The notes under the pieces: model-generated
Databases searched by the model: none
The model's input: the letters and a program-made list of their open reading frames with translations, nothing else
What the model was told of the DNA's origin: nothing
Source: Streptomyces phaeoluteigriseus
GTDB lineage: Bacteria; Actinomycetota; Actinomycetes; Streptomycetales; Streptomycetaceae
Assembly (NCBI RefSeq): GCF_001896135.2
Contig: NZ_MPOH02000005.1
Span: 209,070-273,069, forward strand
Direction: 5' to 3'
Length of the DNA stretch: 64,000 nt
Program-made: the position numbers and the translations under genes
Shown: in pieces, positions 18,287-27,501 of the stretch
Layout of the letters: every line of letters begins with the position of its first letter
Position numbering within the stretch: the first letter of the stretch is position 1

Positions 18287-18856
18287 TCACAGGGGCGGCC
18301 CGCCGGCCGCCCGGTGCTCCAGCCGCCCGGCCAGATCCGCCGCGGTCGCCTTGATGGTCTCCAGTCCCGCCTTCCCCCACGGCCGGGGCGCCAGATCGGC
18401 CACCGACACCGTGCCGAGGACCAGGCCGGCCGTGTCGATCAGCGGGGCGCCTAGATACGCGTGGATGCCGTACTCGTCGACGACCGGGTTGCCCGCGAAC
18501 CGCGGGTAGTCGCGGACGTCCTCCAGCACCACCGCCTTGCGCCGCACGACGACGTACGGGCAGTAGCCGTACTCGCGGGGCAGCCGCCGGCCCACCTCCG
18601 GCTTGCCGCCGCGGGCCGCCCGGCCGCCGGGCGGGGTGTGCAGCCCGGCGAAGAACTGCCGTTCCTCGTCGATGAAGTTGACCATCGCGTACGGCGCGTC
18701 GGTCACCTCGGCGAGGCGGTCCGCGAAGGCGTCCAGGGAGGGCTCCGCCCGCTCCCCGAGGCCGAGTCGGCGCACCCTCCGGGTGCGGGCGGGAGCTTCC
18801 TTGTCCTCGGGGGTGAGCAGCAGTCGACCGGCCGTGCGGGGCGGGTCGTGGCTCAT
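18287..18856 (-). CDS. GAF domain protein at the end of the conservon
   Basis: 189 residues with a single GAF domain (about 35-180): VTDAPYAMVNFIDEERQFFAGL, EYGYCPYVV, LEDVRDYPRFAGNPVV, YLGAPLIDTAGLVLGTVSV. GAF domains bind small ligands, haem or chromophores; the Cys in YGYCPYV could be a ligand contact. It lies 61 bp after cvnD in the same direction and is probably the fifth gene of the conservon operon, feeding a signal to the CvnABCD complex (inference). Confidence 0.85.
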   Translation of the reverse strand: MSHDPPRTAGRLLLTPEDKEAPARTRRVRRLGLGERAEPSLDAFADRLAEVTDAPYAMVNFIDEERQFFAGLHTPPGGRAARGGKPEVGRRLPREYGYCPYVVVRRKAVVLEDVRDYPRFAGNPVVDEYGIHAYLGAPLIDTAGLVLGTVSVADLAPRPWGKAGLETIKATAADLAGRLEHRAAGGPPL

Positions 18857-18917
18857 CGGCGGACTCCGTCGCTGTGGACGTAGCGCATGTGCGGCTCCGG
18901 TGTGTGGTGTACGGGGA

Positions 18918-19538
18918 TCACATGTGGGCGCCGCGGCTCGGCTGAGGTGCCGCCGGCGCGTGGGCGATGAGGTGGCGGACGAGGGTGAGCAGGGTCTGCA
19001 CGCCCGACGCGGAGATGCGGGCGTCGCAGCGCACGATGGGGACGGCCGGGTCCAGGTCGATGGCGGCGCGCACCTCCTCCGGGTCGTAGCGGTGGGCGCC
19101 GTCGAACTCGTTGACGGCCACGATGAAGCCGAGGCCGCGTTCCTCGAAGAAGTCGACGGCCGCGAAGCACTCCTCCAGGCGGCGCGTGTCGGCGATGACG
19201 ACCGCGCCGAGGGCCCCCTCGGACAGTTCGTCCCACATGAACCAGAACCGTTCCTGTCCGGGGGTGCCGAACAGGTACAGGACATGCTGTGGATCGAGGC
19301 TGATGCGGCCGAAGTCCATGGCCACGGTCGTCTCGACCTTGTTCTCGATGCCGTCGAGGTTGTCGGTCGCGGCGCCGACGGTGGTGAGCAGCTCCTCGGT
19401 ACTCAGGGGCGCGATCTCGCTGACCGCGCCGACGAACGTGGTCTTGCCGACCCCGAACCCGCCCGCGACCAGGATCTTCAGCGCGGTCGGGAAGGGGTCG
19501 CGGTCGTCGTCGTGTTCAGAGCTGTCGTCGTAGTCCAT
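18918..19538 (-). CDS. cvnD: Conservon GTPase CvnD
   Basis: 206-residue Ras-like GTP-binding protein of the CvnD/MglA-related group. P-loop GGFGVGKTTFVG (residues 26-37), switch region ETTVAMDFGRI, G3 FGTPGQERFWFMWDE, and the NEFDG motif where NKxD is expected (N-x-F-D in this family). It overlaps the end of cvnC by 23 nt. Conservon proteins form a membrane-associated complex resembling eukaryotic G-protein-coupled signalling, influencing development and secondary metabolism in Streptomyces. Confidence 0.93.
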   Translation of the reverse strand: MDYDDSSEHDDDRDPFPTALKILVAGGFGVGKTTFVGAVSEIAPLSTEELLTTVGAATDNLDGIENKVETTVAMDFGRISLDPQHVLYLFGTPGQERFWFMWDELSEGALGAVVIADTRRLEECFAAVDFFEERGLGFIVAVNEFDGAHRYDPEEVRAAIDLDPAVPIVRCDARISASGVQTLLTLVRHLIAHAPAAPQPSRGAHM

Positions 19539-19893
19539 CGAGCACTGCCTCCAGAAGGACCCGGTCGGTGGGGTTGTGCTGGAACTCGGGGGGCTTGGTG
19601 GTCAGCGCCCCGCAGTCCACGAGGTCCGCCAGCAGCACCTTGGTGACCGCCGCCGGCAGCCTCAGATGTGCGGCGACCTCGGCGACCGGGACGGGGGCAC
19701 GGCACAGGTCCAGCGCCTGCGCGTGCTCGGGGCCGAGATAGCCGAGGGGGGTGGACCCGGTCGCCCGCACCTGTGACATGAGGTCGAGGGCGACGGTGGG
19801 CTTGGTGCGGCCGTTGCTGACCGTGAACGGACGGACCAGCCGTCCGGCCGCGTCGTCGAGCCAGGGCCCGTCGCCGGCCGCCGCCACCCTCAA
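19516..19893 (-). CDS. cvnC: Conservon protein CvnC (DUF742)
   Basis: 125-residue DUF742 protein with a winged-helix-like core: DDAAGRLVRPFTVSNGRT and LPAAVTKVLLADLVDCGAL are family blocks. The TTG start at 19893 overlaps the cvnB stop (TTGA); GTG at 19887 is an alternative. It overlaps cvnD by 23 nt, consistent with tight stoichiometry. In characterised conservons CvnC links the GTPase to the rest of the complex. Confidence 0.9.
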   Translation of the reverse strand: MRVAAAGDGPWLDDAAGRLVRPFTVSNGRTKPTVALDLMSQVRATGSTPLGYLGPEHAQALDLCRAPVPVAEVAAHLRLPAAVTKVLLADLVDCGALTTKPPEFQHNPTDRVLLEAVLDGLRRQL

Positions 19894-20402
19894 GGCCCCA
19901 TCACCGAGGGTTCGACGGCGTGCTGCCGGGGCGCGGTGACCAGGTACGGCCGCACGCTCTTGACGAGCATCGCCATCTCGTAGCCGAGCACGGCGGCATC
20001 GGCCTCGCGCCCGGCCAGCACCGCGAGACAGGTGCCCGACCCCGCGGTGGTGACGAACAGCAGCGTCGAGTCGAGTTCGACGACGACCTGCCGTACGTCC
20101 CCGCCGTCGCCGAAGCGGAGACCGGCGCTGCGGCCGAGGGAGTACAGCCCGGAGGCCAGGGCCGCCATGTGGTCGGCGCTGTCGTGGTCCAGGCCGTGGA
20201 CGGACTTCACGAGGCCGTCGCAGGAGAGGAGGACCGCGCTGGTCGTGTGCGGTACACGCTGCACGAGGCCGCTCATCAGCCAGTCGAGATCGGATACCTG
20301 GCCGGTCGGCGCATCGCTCGCCATGGTGGATCGACTCCTTGGGGTACGAAGGTCAGCGGGAGCGGGTGCGGTGGGGGTGGAGGTGGTGAGGGGGGTGCTC
20401 AT
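19890..20402 (-). CDS. cvnB: Conservon roadblock/LC7 protein CvnB
   Basis: Roadblock/LC7 domain protein (MglB-like), a likely GTPase-activating or scaffolding partner of CvnD. The domain spans about residues 35-155 (LDWLMSGLVQRVPHTTSAVLLSCDG, LDSTLLFVTTAGSGTCLAVLA). The start at 20402 gives 170 residues and an ATGA overlap with the cvnA stop; an internal ATG at 20324 would give 144 residues and begin right at the conserved part, so the first 26 residues (Thr/Pro-rich) may be untranslated. Confidence 0.9.
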   Translation of the reverse strand: MSTPLTTSTPTAPAPADLRTPRSRSTMASDAPTGQVSDLDWLMSGLVQRVPHTTSAVLLSCDGLVKSVHGLDHDSADHMAALASGLYSLGRSAGLRFGDGGDVRQVVVELDSTLLFVTTAGSGTCLAVLAGREADAAVLGYEMAMLVKSVRPYLVTAPRQHAVEPSVMGP

Positions 20403-22469
20403 CCGGCTGGTGTGCTCCCGTCGTGCCGGGTGGTGGACTGGTGGTCGAAGTCGCCGGACAGGCCGGACACGGTGCGGGTCTCGGCCATGGGGTACGCCGG
20501 CATGGCGGGCGGTGCGTCCGCGACGGCCGGGTCCGGCAGGGGGTCCGCCTCCAGGCTCTGCTGGGCCTCGGCGAGGCCGACGCCGCGCTGGAAGGCGGCC
20601 ATCAGACCGGGGTCGTGCCCGGCGGGCTGCTCGGCGGCGTCCGGCCGGGGGGCCGGGCCGCCGCGCAACTGGGGTGCGAGGTGCTCGTGGGCGCGGCGCC
20701 GGGGCAGCTGGGGCTTGCCCATGGTGCCGCGCACGGCGCCGGCGCGCGGAGTGGGCATGAGGCCCGCGATCTCCTCCACCGCGGACCGGTCACCGGCCGG
20801 ACACCGGGCACGGCCTCGGCCGGATTGGGCCGCTCCTCGTGCGCGCCCGCGAACGGGGAGGGGGGCCGGCCGGCCGTCGTTCGGGCGGGGGGTGGTCGTG
20901 CTGGACGGGGGACCCGGTGGTGGGGGCGGACGCGGCGCCTGCGTGCGGATGCTCCCGCGGGGCGGGCCGGGGGGGCGTGTACGGCGGTGGGAGCGGAGAG
21001 CCCTGGGACTGGAGCTGGGGCTGGAGGCGGGGCTGGAGGTGCGTCGGTGGCGGTGCCTGCGGCTGGAGCGGGGCCGGGGACCGAAGCTGCGGCTGGGGCT
21101 GCGGGCGTGACTCGGGGCGGGCCTGCCCCTGCGCCTGCACGCGGGCGTGCGGAGCCGGTTGTGGCCTCCCCCCGTCTCGCGCGCCCTGTCCGCCCGCCGG
21201 CCCCGCCGCCCCCGTCGGCACCGTTCCCGTGCCACGCTCCTCGGCCTGCGGCAACGGCAGCCCGGCCGACCCCAGCAGGGCCTGCGGTACGACGAGTACG
21301 GCCTGGACGCCGCCGTAGATGTTGTTCTGGAGCCGGACCCGGATGCCGTGGCGGCGGGCCAGCTGGGAGACGACGTAGAGGCCGATGCGGCCATCGGCGA
21401 GCAGACGGCCGACGTTGACCTGGTCGGGGTCGGCGAGCAGGGCGTTCATCCGGCTCTGCTCCTCGACGGGCATGCCGAGGCCGCGGTCCTCGACCTCGAC
21501 GGCGAGCCCGGAGGTGACCAGGTTGGCGCGCAACAGGACCTGGGTGTGCGGGGCGGAGAAGACCGTGGCGTTCTCGACGAGTTCGGCGAGCAGGTGGATG
21601 ACGTCGGCGACGGCGTGCCCGCGCAGTTCGCCGTCGACCGGCGGGACGAGTTTGACCCTCGAGTACTGCTCGACCTCGGCGATGGCGGAGCGCAGCACCT
21701 CGGTCATGGAGACGGGGTTGCTCCACTGCCGCCGGGAGACGGCACCGCCGAGGACGGCGAGGTTCTCGGCGTGGCGGCGGATCCGGGTGGCGAGGTGGTC
21801 GACGTGGAAGAGGCCCTTGAGGAGGTCGGGGTCCTCGATCTCGTTCTCCAGCTCGTCCAGGGTGGCGATCTCCCGGTGCACGAGGGACTGAAGGCGCCGC
21901 GCCAGGTTGACGAAGACCTCGAGCTTCTGTTCGCTGCCCGTCTGGCTGGAGAGCTGCGCGGCCTGGACGACGGCGGTGGCGGCCCCGTCGTGGGCGCGGG
22001 ACAGATCGGCGGCGAGCAGCTCGAACTCGTCGGCGTCGCCGGGCGGACCGCCGCGCGGTGTGCGCTGCGGCGGGGGCTCGCCGCGGCGCAGCGTGTCCAG
22101 CAGGGCGCGCAGGTCGGCCTCGCCGCGCGCGCTGTTGCGACGCAGGGCGGTGACGCGGTCGCTGACGGAGCGGGCGGCCCGGTCGGCGGCCACGGCGGCG
22201 ACGACGATGCCGACGCCGGTCACCGCGACGGCTCCGGCGAGGACGGCCCACAGGACCGGTCCCGGCCGGGCGCCGGTGGAGCGGACGGTGAACAGGACGG
22301 CCGCGCAGGCGCTGAGGGCGACGGCGGTCGGGGGCAGCACGGCGAGCCGCAGCAGCTGCGGCCGTATGTGCGTCTCGGCCGGTGCGGGTGCGGGGCGGGA
22401 GACCGGCCGTCCGTGCCGTCCGCCCTCACGGCGGTCTGCGCGTGCGGCCGGTGCGCGGAGGTGAGACAT
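20399..22469 (-). pseudogene. cvnA: Conservon sensor kinase-like protein CvnA, two frame breaks near the 3' end
   Basis: Membrane histidine-kinase-like protein: N-terminal basic segment, two transmembrane helices (about residues 30-80), a helical dimerisation region, then an ATPase domain with N-box LLAELVENATVFSAP, G1 VEDRGLGMP and G2 GRIGLYVVSQLARRHGI. The first frame ends at 20790 after a Pro/Gln-rich linker. The conserved family tail (SAVEEIAGLMPTPRAG ... HEHLAPQLRGG ... GLMAAFQRGVGLAEAQ ... STPAG) lies downstream in another frame. A third frame is favoured by codon use at about 20790-20860. Two missing bases, near 20860-20890 and near 20785, would give one 690-residue protein ending ATGA over cvnB. 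Start 22469 follows GAGGACACCG. Confidence 0.82.
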
Positions 22470-22757
22470 CGGTGTCCTCGTACTGTCCGTCGGGCCTGGG
22501 GCTCGCGTGGGGTGCGCTCCTGGGGCTCGCGCCATCGCGGTGTCGGTCGGAGAGCGAGAGCTTCGTGCACCCTTCTCGCCCCACGGCCACTCACAGTAGT
22601 TGCCAACCCATCATGTGCGGCGGGCAGTTGACAAAGTCCCCCGGTGAGCGTCCCGCTCTGGTATGAGGCTTCGTACGACAGACCGATAAACCCGCTCGGT
22701 CTACGGACAGTTGAGGTGCGGAAGCCGATCGGACCTGGTCAGAGACGCTCGGAAACG
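22470..22757. other. Upstream region of the conservon operon
   Basis: About 290 bp upstream of cvnA and ahead of a terminator. It should contain the conservon promoter; no box was picked with confidence and no gene was seen. Confidence 0.4.
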
Positions 22758-22800
22758 GACGACGGGGGTCGGGGAGCTGTTCGCTCCGACCCCCGTCGTC
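22758..22800 (-). terminator. Strong terminator after the MBL hydrolase gene
   Basis: A 15-bp perfect stem, GACGACGGGGGTCGG (22758-22772) with 22786-22800, and 13-nt loop lie 30 bp past the stop of the MBL gene on the minus strand, before the conservon promoter region. Confidence 0.82.
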
Positions 22801-22829
22801 GGGCGGTCAGGTCCGGTACGGGCGCCCCG

Positions 22830-24059
22830 CTAGCCCGCCGGGACGGCCTCCGGGGTGTCCCCACCCTCGGCCGCATCCCTCGGAATGTCACGCACCGTAT
22901 CGACCATGGCCTTGGCTTCCGGCAGCACTTCGGGCCACCCGCCCGCCGGAGCGAGCGCCACGCCACGCCACCACGGCTCCGCCGGCACGGTCTCGGCGGT
23001 CGGCTCGAAGGGCTCGCCGGGGCGGGGCAGCGCGATCCGGGCGCCGGCCGCGCGCGCGGCGGCCAGGGTGCCCTCCCCCGGGTCGGACCACGCGTGCGTG
23101 GCGAGATTGAAGGTGGCCCAGTGGATGGGCAGGATCGCCCCGCTCGGGCCGCCCTGGAGGTCGAGGTGGGCGCGCAGCCCCTCCTCGGGGGTCATGTGGA
23201 TGTCCGGCCACAGGTCGGAGTAGGCGCCGATCTGGATCATCGTCGCGTCGAACGGGCCGTACTCGGCGCCGATGTCCTTGAAACCGTCGAAGTAACCGGT
23301 GTCGCCGCTGTGGAAGATCCGGTGCTCGTCGCCGGCGACGGACCAGGAGGCCCACAGGGTGTGCTGGGTGTTGCGCAGGCCTCGGCCGCAGAAGTGGCGG
23401 GCCGGGGTGGCGGTGAGGGTGAGGCCGCCGACGCGGGTCGCCTCGTGCCAGTCCAGCTCGCGCAGCCGGTCGGCGGACACGCCCCAGTGTTCGAGATGGG
23501 CGCCGACACCGAGGGGCACCGCGAACAGGGTGTCCGTGCCGGCCAGCGCCTTGATCGTGGGCAGGTCGAGGTGGTCGTAGTGGTCGTGCGAGATGACGAC
23601 GACGTCCACCGGGCCGAGCGCGGCCAGCGGCAGCGGGGCCGGGTGCAGTCGCTTGGGGCCCGCGAAGGGGACGGGAGAGCAGCGCTCGCCCCAGACGGGG
23701 TCGAACAGCACCCGGTGCCCGTCGATCTCCGCGAGCACGCTGGAGTGCCCCATCCAGGTCAGGCGCAGGCCCGTGGCGGGTGGCCGGGCCAGGTCGGCGA
23801 GGGTGGTGGGGTGCACCGGAACGGGGCCGGAGGGGGAACGCCGGGGGCGGGTCTCCTTGTCGAAGAAGGCCTTGGCGAAGTCGAGCCCGGTGCCCGAGGG
23901 CCGGATCCGCGCGCCGATGCCGCCGGGGTTCTGGAACACCCCGTCCTTGAAGTGGGGTGATCTGCGGATGCGCGCCAGGCGCTCACCGCTCGGGTCCGCG
24001 CCGAAGGCCTCGGGCTGCAGTGCGCGGAGCCCAGGGCTCAGGGAACGGAATGCAGCCAC
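22830..24059 (-). CDS. MBL-fold metallo-hydrolase (NAPE-PLD-like)
   Basis: 409-residue metallo-beta-lactamase-fold protein of the UlaG/NAPE-PLD-like group. It has an N-terminal FKDGVFQNPGGIG and WMGHSSVLAEIDGHRVLFDPVW, the zinc motif VISHDHYDHLD (HxHxDH), then HFCGRGL, HSGDTGYFDGF and a late PIHWATFNLATHAW. The closest characterised relatives hydrolyse phospholipid-type phosphodiesters; the substrate here is unknown. The GTG start at 24059 is preceded by TGGAGGTACC; upstream extension is unlikely. Confidence 0.87.
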   Translation of the reverse strand: MAAFRSLSPGLRALQPEAFGADPSGERLARIRRSPHFKDGVFQNPGGIGARIRPSGTGLDFAKAFFDKETRPRRSPSGPVPVHPTTLADLARPPATGLRLTWMGHSSVLAEIDGHRVLFDPVWGERCSPVPFAGPKRLHPAPLPLAALGPVDVVVISHDHYDHLDLPTIKALAGTDTLFAVPLGVGAHLEHWGVSADRLRELDWHEATRVGGLTLTATPARHFCGRGLRNTQHTLWASWSVAGDEHRIFHSGDTGYFDGFKDIGAEYGPFDATMIQIGAYSDLWPDIHMTPEEGLRAHLDLQGGPSGAILPIHWATFNLATHAWSDPGEGTLAAARAAGARIALPRPGEPFEPTAETVPAEPWWRGVALAPAGGWPEVLPEAKAMVDTVRDIPRDAAEGGDTPEAVPAG

Positions 24060-24222
24060 GGTACCTCCAGGTGGGGTCACTGAGGATTCCCATTATGGTC
24101 GGCCGGTCCGACAAACCTCGGGTCGCCCTGGTCCGGGGCCGCCCGCAGCGCGTTGACACGGCACCTCCGGGCTCCCGATACTGACCCACTGTTCAGTAAC
24201 AGGTCCCTGTCGAGGAGTCCGC

Positions 24223-25401
24223 ATGACCTCCCCCTTGGTGTCCCTCACCTGGACCGACCACCTCACCGGCCGCCGGGGCTACCTGGTCGTCGACCGGCTC
24301 GTGCGCGGCGTGTGCAGCGGCGGCCTGCGGATGCGGGACGGCTGCACCCTCGACGAGGTGACCGGCCTCGCCCGCGGCATGAGCCGCAAGGAGGCCCTGC
24401 ACTACGACCCGGCGGCACGCCATGTCCCCCTGGGCGGCGCGAAGGGCGGCATCGACTGCGATCCTCGCGACCCGGAGGCGTACGGCCTGCTGGTGCGCTA
24501 CCTGCGGGCGGTACGGCCCTACGTCGAGAGCTGCTGGACCACCGGTGAGGACCTGGGGCTCAGCCAGGACGTCGTCGACCGGGCCGTCGCCGAGGCCGGG
24601 CTGGTGTCGTCGATCCAGGCCGTCCATCCGCTGCTCGACGACGAGAGCACCGCCCGCCGGCGGCTCGCGGACGCCTTCGCCGTCGAGGTGGACGGCATCG
24701 GCCTGGACGAGCTGGTCGGCGGCTGCGGGGTCGCCGAGTCCGTCCTCACCGCCCTGGACCGGGCGGGAGTGCCGCACGCCGGCACCCGGGTCGCCCTCCA
24801 GGGTCTGGGCACCATGGGTGGGGCCACGGCGCGCTTCCTCACGCGCGCGGGACTGACGGTCGTGGCCGTCGCCGACGTCAAGGGCACGATCACCAACCCG
24901 GCGGGCCTCGACGTGGAGGCGCTGCTGGCCGCGCGGGACGCCCATGGCACCGTCGACCGCCGCGCGTTGCGCCCCGGCGACCGCGAACTGCCGGGGGACG
25001 CCTGGCTGTCGGCCGAGGCCGAGGTGCTGGTGCCGGCCGCCGTGTCGTACGCGATCGGGCCGGACGAGCAGGCGCGGATCACCGCCCGCTGGATCGCCGA
25101 GGCGGCCAACATGCCGGTTCTTCCCGAGGCGGAGGCGCTGCTGCACGCGCGCGGGGTGAGCGTGCTGCCCGACGTCGTCGTCAACTCCGGGACCAACGCC
25201 TGGTGGTGGTGGACGCTGTTCGGCGACATCGGCGCGGACGCCGGGGAGGCGTTCGCCCACACGCGCCGCTCGATGCGCGCCCTGGTGGACCTGGTGCTGA
25301 CGCGCGCGGAGGCCGACGGGACAACCCCGCGCCGGGCCGCGCACGCGATCGCCGACCAGCGACTGCCGGTCATCGCGGAGCGGTTCGGGCAGCACCGCTG
25401 A
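24223..25401 (+). CDS. Glu/Leu/Phe/Val dehydrogenase family protein
   Basis: 392-residue NAD(P)-dependent amino acid dehydrogenase. The amino-acid binding Lys is in VPLGGAKGGIDCDP; the Rossmann fold begins VALQGLGTMGGATARFL. Catalytic Lys in GMSRKEALHYD is also present. The family deaminates glutamate or branched-chain amino acids; substrate specificity cannot be settled here. The start follows GAGGAG. A TetR gene lies 41 bp downstream. Confidence 0.9.
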   Translation: MTSPLVSLTWTDHLTGRRGYLVVDRLVRGVCSGGLRMRDGCTLDEVTGLARGMSRKEALHYDPAARHVPLGGAKGGIDCDPRDPEAYGLLVRYLRAVRPYVESCWTTGEDLGLSQDVVDRAVAEAGLVSSIQAVHPLLDDESTARRRLADAFAVEVDGIGLDELVGGCGVAESVLTALDRAGVPHAGTRVALQGLGTMGGATARFLTRAGLTVVAVADVKGTITNPAGLDVEALLAARDAHGTVDRRALRPGDRELPGDAWLSAEAEVLVPAAVSYAIGPDEQARITARWIAEAANMPVLPEAEALLHARGVSVLPDVVVNSGTNAWWWWTLFGDIGADAGEAFAHTRRSMRALVDLVLTRAEADGTTPRRAAHAIADQRLPVIAERFGQHR

Positions 25402-25430
25402 GGGCGTCCGCGCAGGTCGCGGGCCGTGTG

Positions 25431-25436
25431 TAGGGT
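25431..25436 (+). promoter_or_regulatory. TAGGGT -10 box before the TetR gene
   Basis: TAGGGT ends 6 nt before the GTG at 25443 and no ribosome-binding site intervenes, so a leaderless transcript is likely. A matching -35 was not clear. Confidence 0.5.
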
Positions 25437-25442
25437 GACGGC

Positions 25443-26063
25443 GTGGCTAGGGTCCGGTTGAGTGTGGCGGAGCGGCGCGAGGAGTTGCTGCGGGCGGCCA
25501 TCGAGCAGATCGAGGCGCGGGGCGTGGCGGCGGTCAGGATCGCCGACGTGGCCTCGGCGCTCGGCGTGAGCAACGCGCTCGTGCTCTACCACTTCTCCAC
25601 CAAGGAGCGGCTCGTCGCCGACGCGTTCGCCTTCGCCGCCGAGGGCGACCTGGCCCATCTGCGCAAACTGCTCGGCCGGCGCACGACCGCACTGCGCCGA
25701 CTGCGGTCGGCGGTGCGCTGGTACGCCCCCACGGGACCGGCCAAGGGCTGGCGGCTGTGGATCGAGGGCTGGGCGGTGTCGCTGCGCGAACCCGCTCTGC
25801 GGGACGTCGCCCGCGACCTCGACCGGCGGTGGAAGGCGGCGCTCGCCGAGGTGATCGCGGAGGGGGTGGCCGCGGGCGAGTTCCGCTGTCCCGACCCGGC
25901 CGGGACGGCCCTGCGCCTGACGGCCCTCCTCGACGGTCTCGCCGTACAGCTCACGTCCTACGACGGTGCGGTCTCCCGGGCCCGTGCGCAGGAATGGGTG
26001 GAGGAGGCGCTGGGCCGGGAACTCGGTCTGGGGGCGGGGACGTCGAGCGCCCAGGAGCACTGA
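25443..26063 (+). CDS. TetR family transcriptional regulator
   Basis: 206 residues: N-terminal helix-turn-helix (10-58) with IADVASALGVSNALVLYHFSTKERLV, and an all-helical ligand/dimer domain with WRLWIEGWAVSLREPALRD resembling the BetI/TetR_C_6 group. The GTG start leaves only a 41-bp gap to the dehydrogenase, with its own leaderless-type promoter. It may regulate the dehydrogenase, but no operator pair was identified. Confidence 0.9.
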   Translation: MARVRLSVAERREELLRAAIEQIEARGVAAVRIADVASALGVSNALVLYHFSTKERLVADAFAFAAEGDLAHLRKLLGRRTTALRRLRSAVRWYAPTGPAKGWRLWIEGWAVSLREPALRDVARDLDRRWKAALAEVIAEGVAAGEFRCPDPAGTALRLTALLDGLAVQLTSYDGAVSRARAQEWVEEALGRELGLGAGTSSAQEH

Positions 26064-26571
26064 GACCGGACCGGTCGAGTGCGTACCCGGCTCAGTCGAG
26101 TGGGTACCCGGCGCAGTCGAGTTCGTCCACGGCGCAGTCGAGTTCGTCCACGGCCGTCACCGTCGCCGTCGCCGTCGCCGCCGCGCGGATGACGCCCGGC
26201 GCCACGGCGACTCCACCGGAGGCGGTTTCGGCGTCGGCGGCTTCGGCGTCGGCGGTACCGGCGGGCGCGGACAGCCGGTCGCGTCCTCGCCGAGGGAGAC
26301 CATGCGGCCGAGGCGGTGGCCGCCGAGTCGGGCGAACCGGGGCCTGGAATGCCTTGGAGCGCCCTGGAGCGTCAAGACGGCCGCGGCGGCCGCACGCGGC
26401 GCCCTGCCGGACGTACGGGCGCGGGGCGCCGTGGACGAGAGCCACGTGCGGGAGCGGGGCATGCGGTCGTCCCGGCCTCCGGACCGGTTCCGCGAGGACC
26501 CACTCCCGCGCGCTCACCTCACTGGTCGAGCGGCCGACCGGGTCCCTCGGGAACGGCCGGCCGCACCGGGC
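26064..26571. other. Gene-free 0.5-kb region with repeats
   Basis: No family was recognised in any frame. The first 90 bp are four tandem 21-bp repeats, followed by short GTCGCC and GGCGTCGGCGG-type repeats near 26155-26260. A minus-strand open frame over it reads as heptad repeats (VDELDCA twice) at its end but has no homology known to me. Confidence 0.4.
26072..26155. repeat. Four 21-bp tandem repeats
   Basis: Units start at 26072, 26093, 26114 and 26135, with core (C)AGTCGAGT followed by GGGTACCCGGCG in the early units and TCGTCCACGGCG in the last two, which are nearly identical. Unit length is a multiple of three, so any frame through them encodes a 7-residue repeat. Confidence 0.85.
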
Positions 26572-27389
26572 TCAGGCCACGGTCGCGATCCGCAGCTTGA
26601 TGTCGTCGGGCGAGAGCGTGCCCTTGGCGGTCACGTGGTCGCCCGAGGACTCCCCGCGCAGCCGGCGTCCGATCCACGGCACCAGGTACTCGCGCGCCCA
26701 CTGCACGTCGTCGCGCCGGATGTCGAAGGTGCCGCGCGGCGGGAGCTGCGGCCAGGGCTGCTCCGGGTCGGCGGGTACGTCGATGCCCAGGACCTGACCG
26801 CGCGCAGCGCCACGCGCGTGTGGCCCTCCGCGCCGAGGTGGAGCCGGTCGCCGTCCCAGGCCCGTCGGTCCTGGATGGACTTCAGCGACCACAGGTCCAG
26901 GACCGGACAGCCGTACCGGTCGGCGACCGCGCGCACGTGCCCGTTGTAGGTGGCGATCTTGCCGCGCAGATGCCGGAGCACGGGGACGCCGCGGGTGTCG
27001 AACCCGGTTGTCACCATGACGGTGCCGGCCACGGAGGTGAGGGCCGCGATCGCTCGCTCGAAGCGTTCGGCGACCTCGTCGGGGTCGGTGCCGGGTCGGA
27101 GGATGTCGTTGCCGCCCGCACAGAAGGAGACCAGGTCCGGCGCCAGCTCGACCGCCCGGGGAAGCTGGTCCTCCACGATCTGGTCGAGCAGCTTGCCGCG
27201 CACCGCGAGGTTCACGTACGCGAAGTCGCCTTCGGGCCGCCGGTCCGCGAGCAGTACCGCGAACCGGTCGGCCCAGCCGACGAACGCCCCGTCGGGGCCG
27301 GGGTCGCCGACGCCCTCGGTGAAGCTGTCCCCCACCGCCACGTACGACCCGATCAGTGAACTGTCGTCATTCTTCGAATCGTCTGCCAC
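26572..27389 (-). pseudogene. SGNH/GDSL hydrolase, frame broken in the C-terminal part
   Basis: Serine esterase or lipase of the SGNH fold. Block I YVAVGDSFTEG (Ser at about 22), block III CAGGNDIL, block V DGDRLHLGAEGHTRVA (Asp and His) are in one frame. After TRVALRA the frame fails; adding one G at about 26792 (GCGCGGTCAGG to GCGCGGGTCAGG) continues into GQVLGIDVPADPEQPWPQLP, WAREYLVPWIGRRLRGESSG and a stop at 26572. The 818-nt span is one base short of codons. Repaired length is 272 residues, typical of Streptomyces homologues. GTG start at 27389. Confidence 0.82.
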
Positions 27390-27470
27390 AACCGTTCATG
27401 ATTCACCTTCGAATGTGACTTACGCGACCGTAGGCAAGGGTTGACGGGCGGTGAGATAAGCCACTCCTAA

Positions 27471-27497
27471 AGACTTGGCCAATGCGGGAATAGGCCT
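27471..27497 (-). terminator. Possible terminator after the DUF6250 gene
   Basis: On the minus strand AGACAAGGCC and GGCCAAGTCT form a hairpin with two A-A mismatches, just after the stop of the rhamnogalacturonan lyase operon. Moderate support only. Confidence 0.35.
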
Positions 27498-27501
27498 TGT
27501 C

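Noticed and set aside
26092..26517. Minus-strand 141-codon ORF ending in VDELDCA repeats
   Set aside because: No RBS, no domain, and the repeats are explained by the 21-bp tandem array; kept only as a finding about the repeat.
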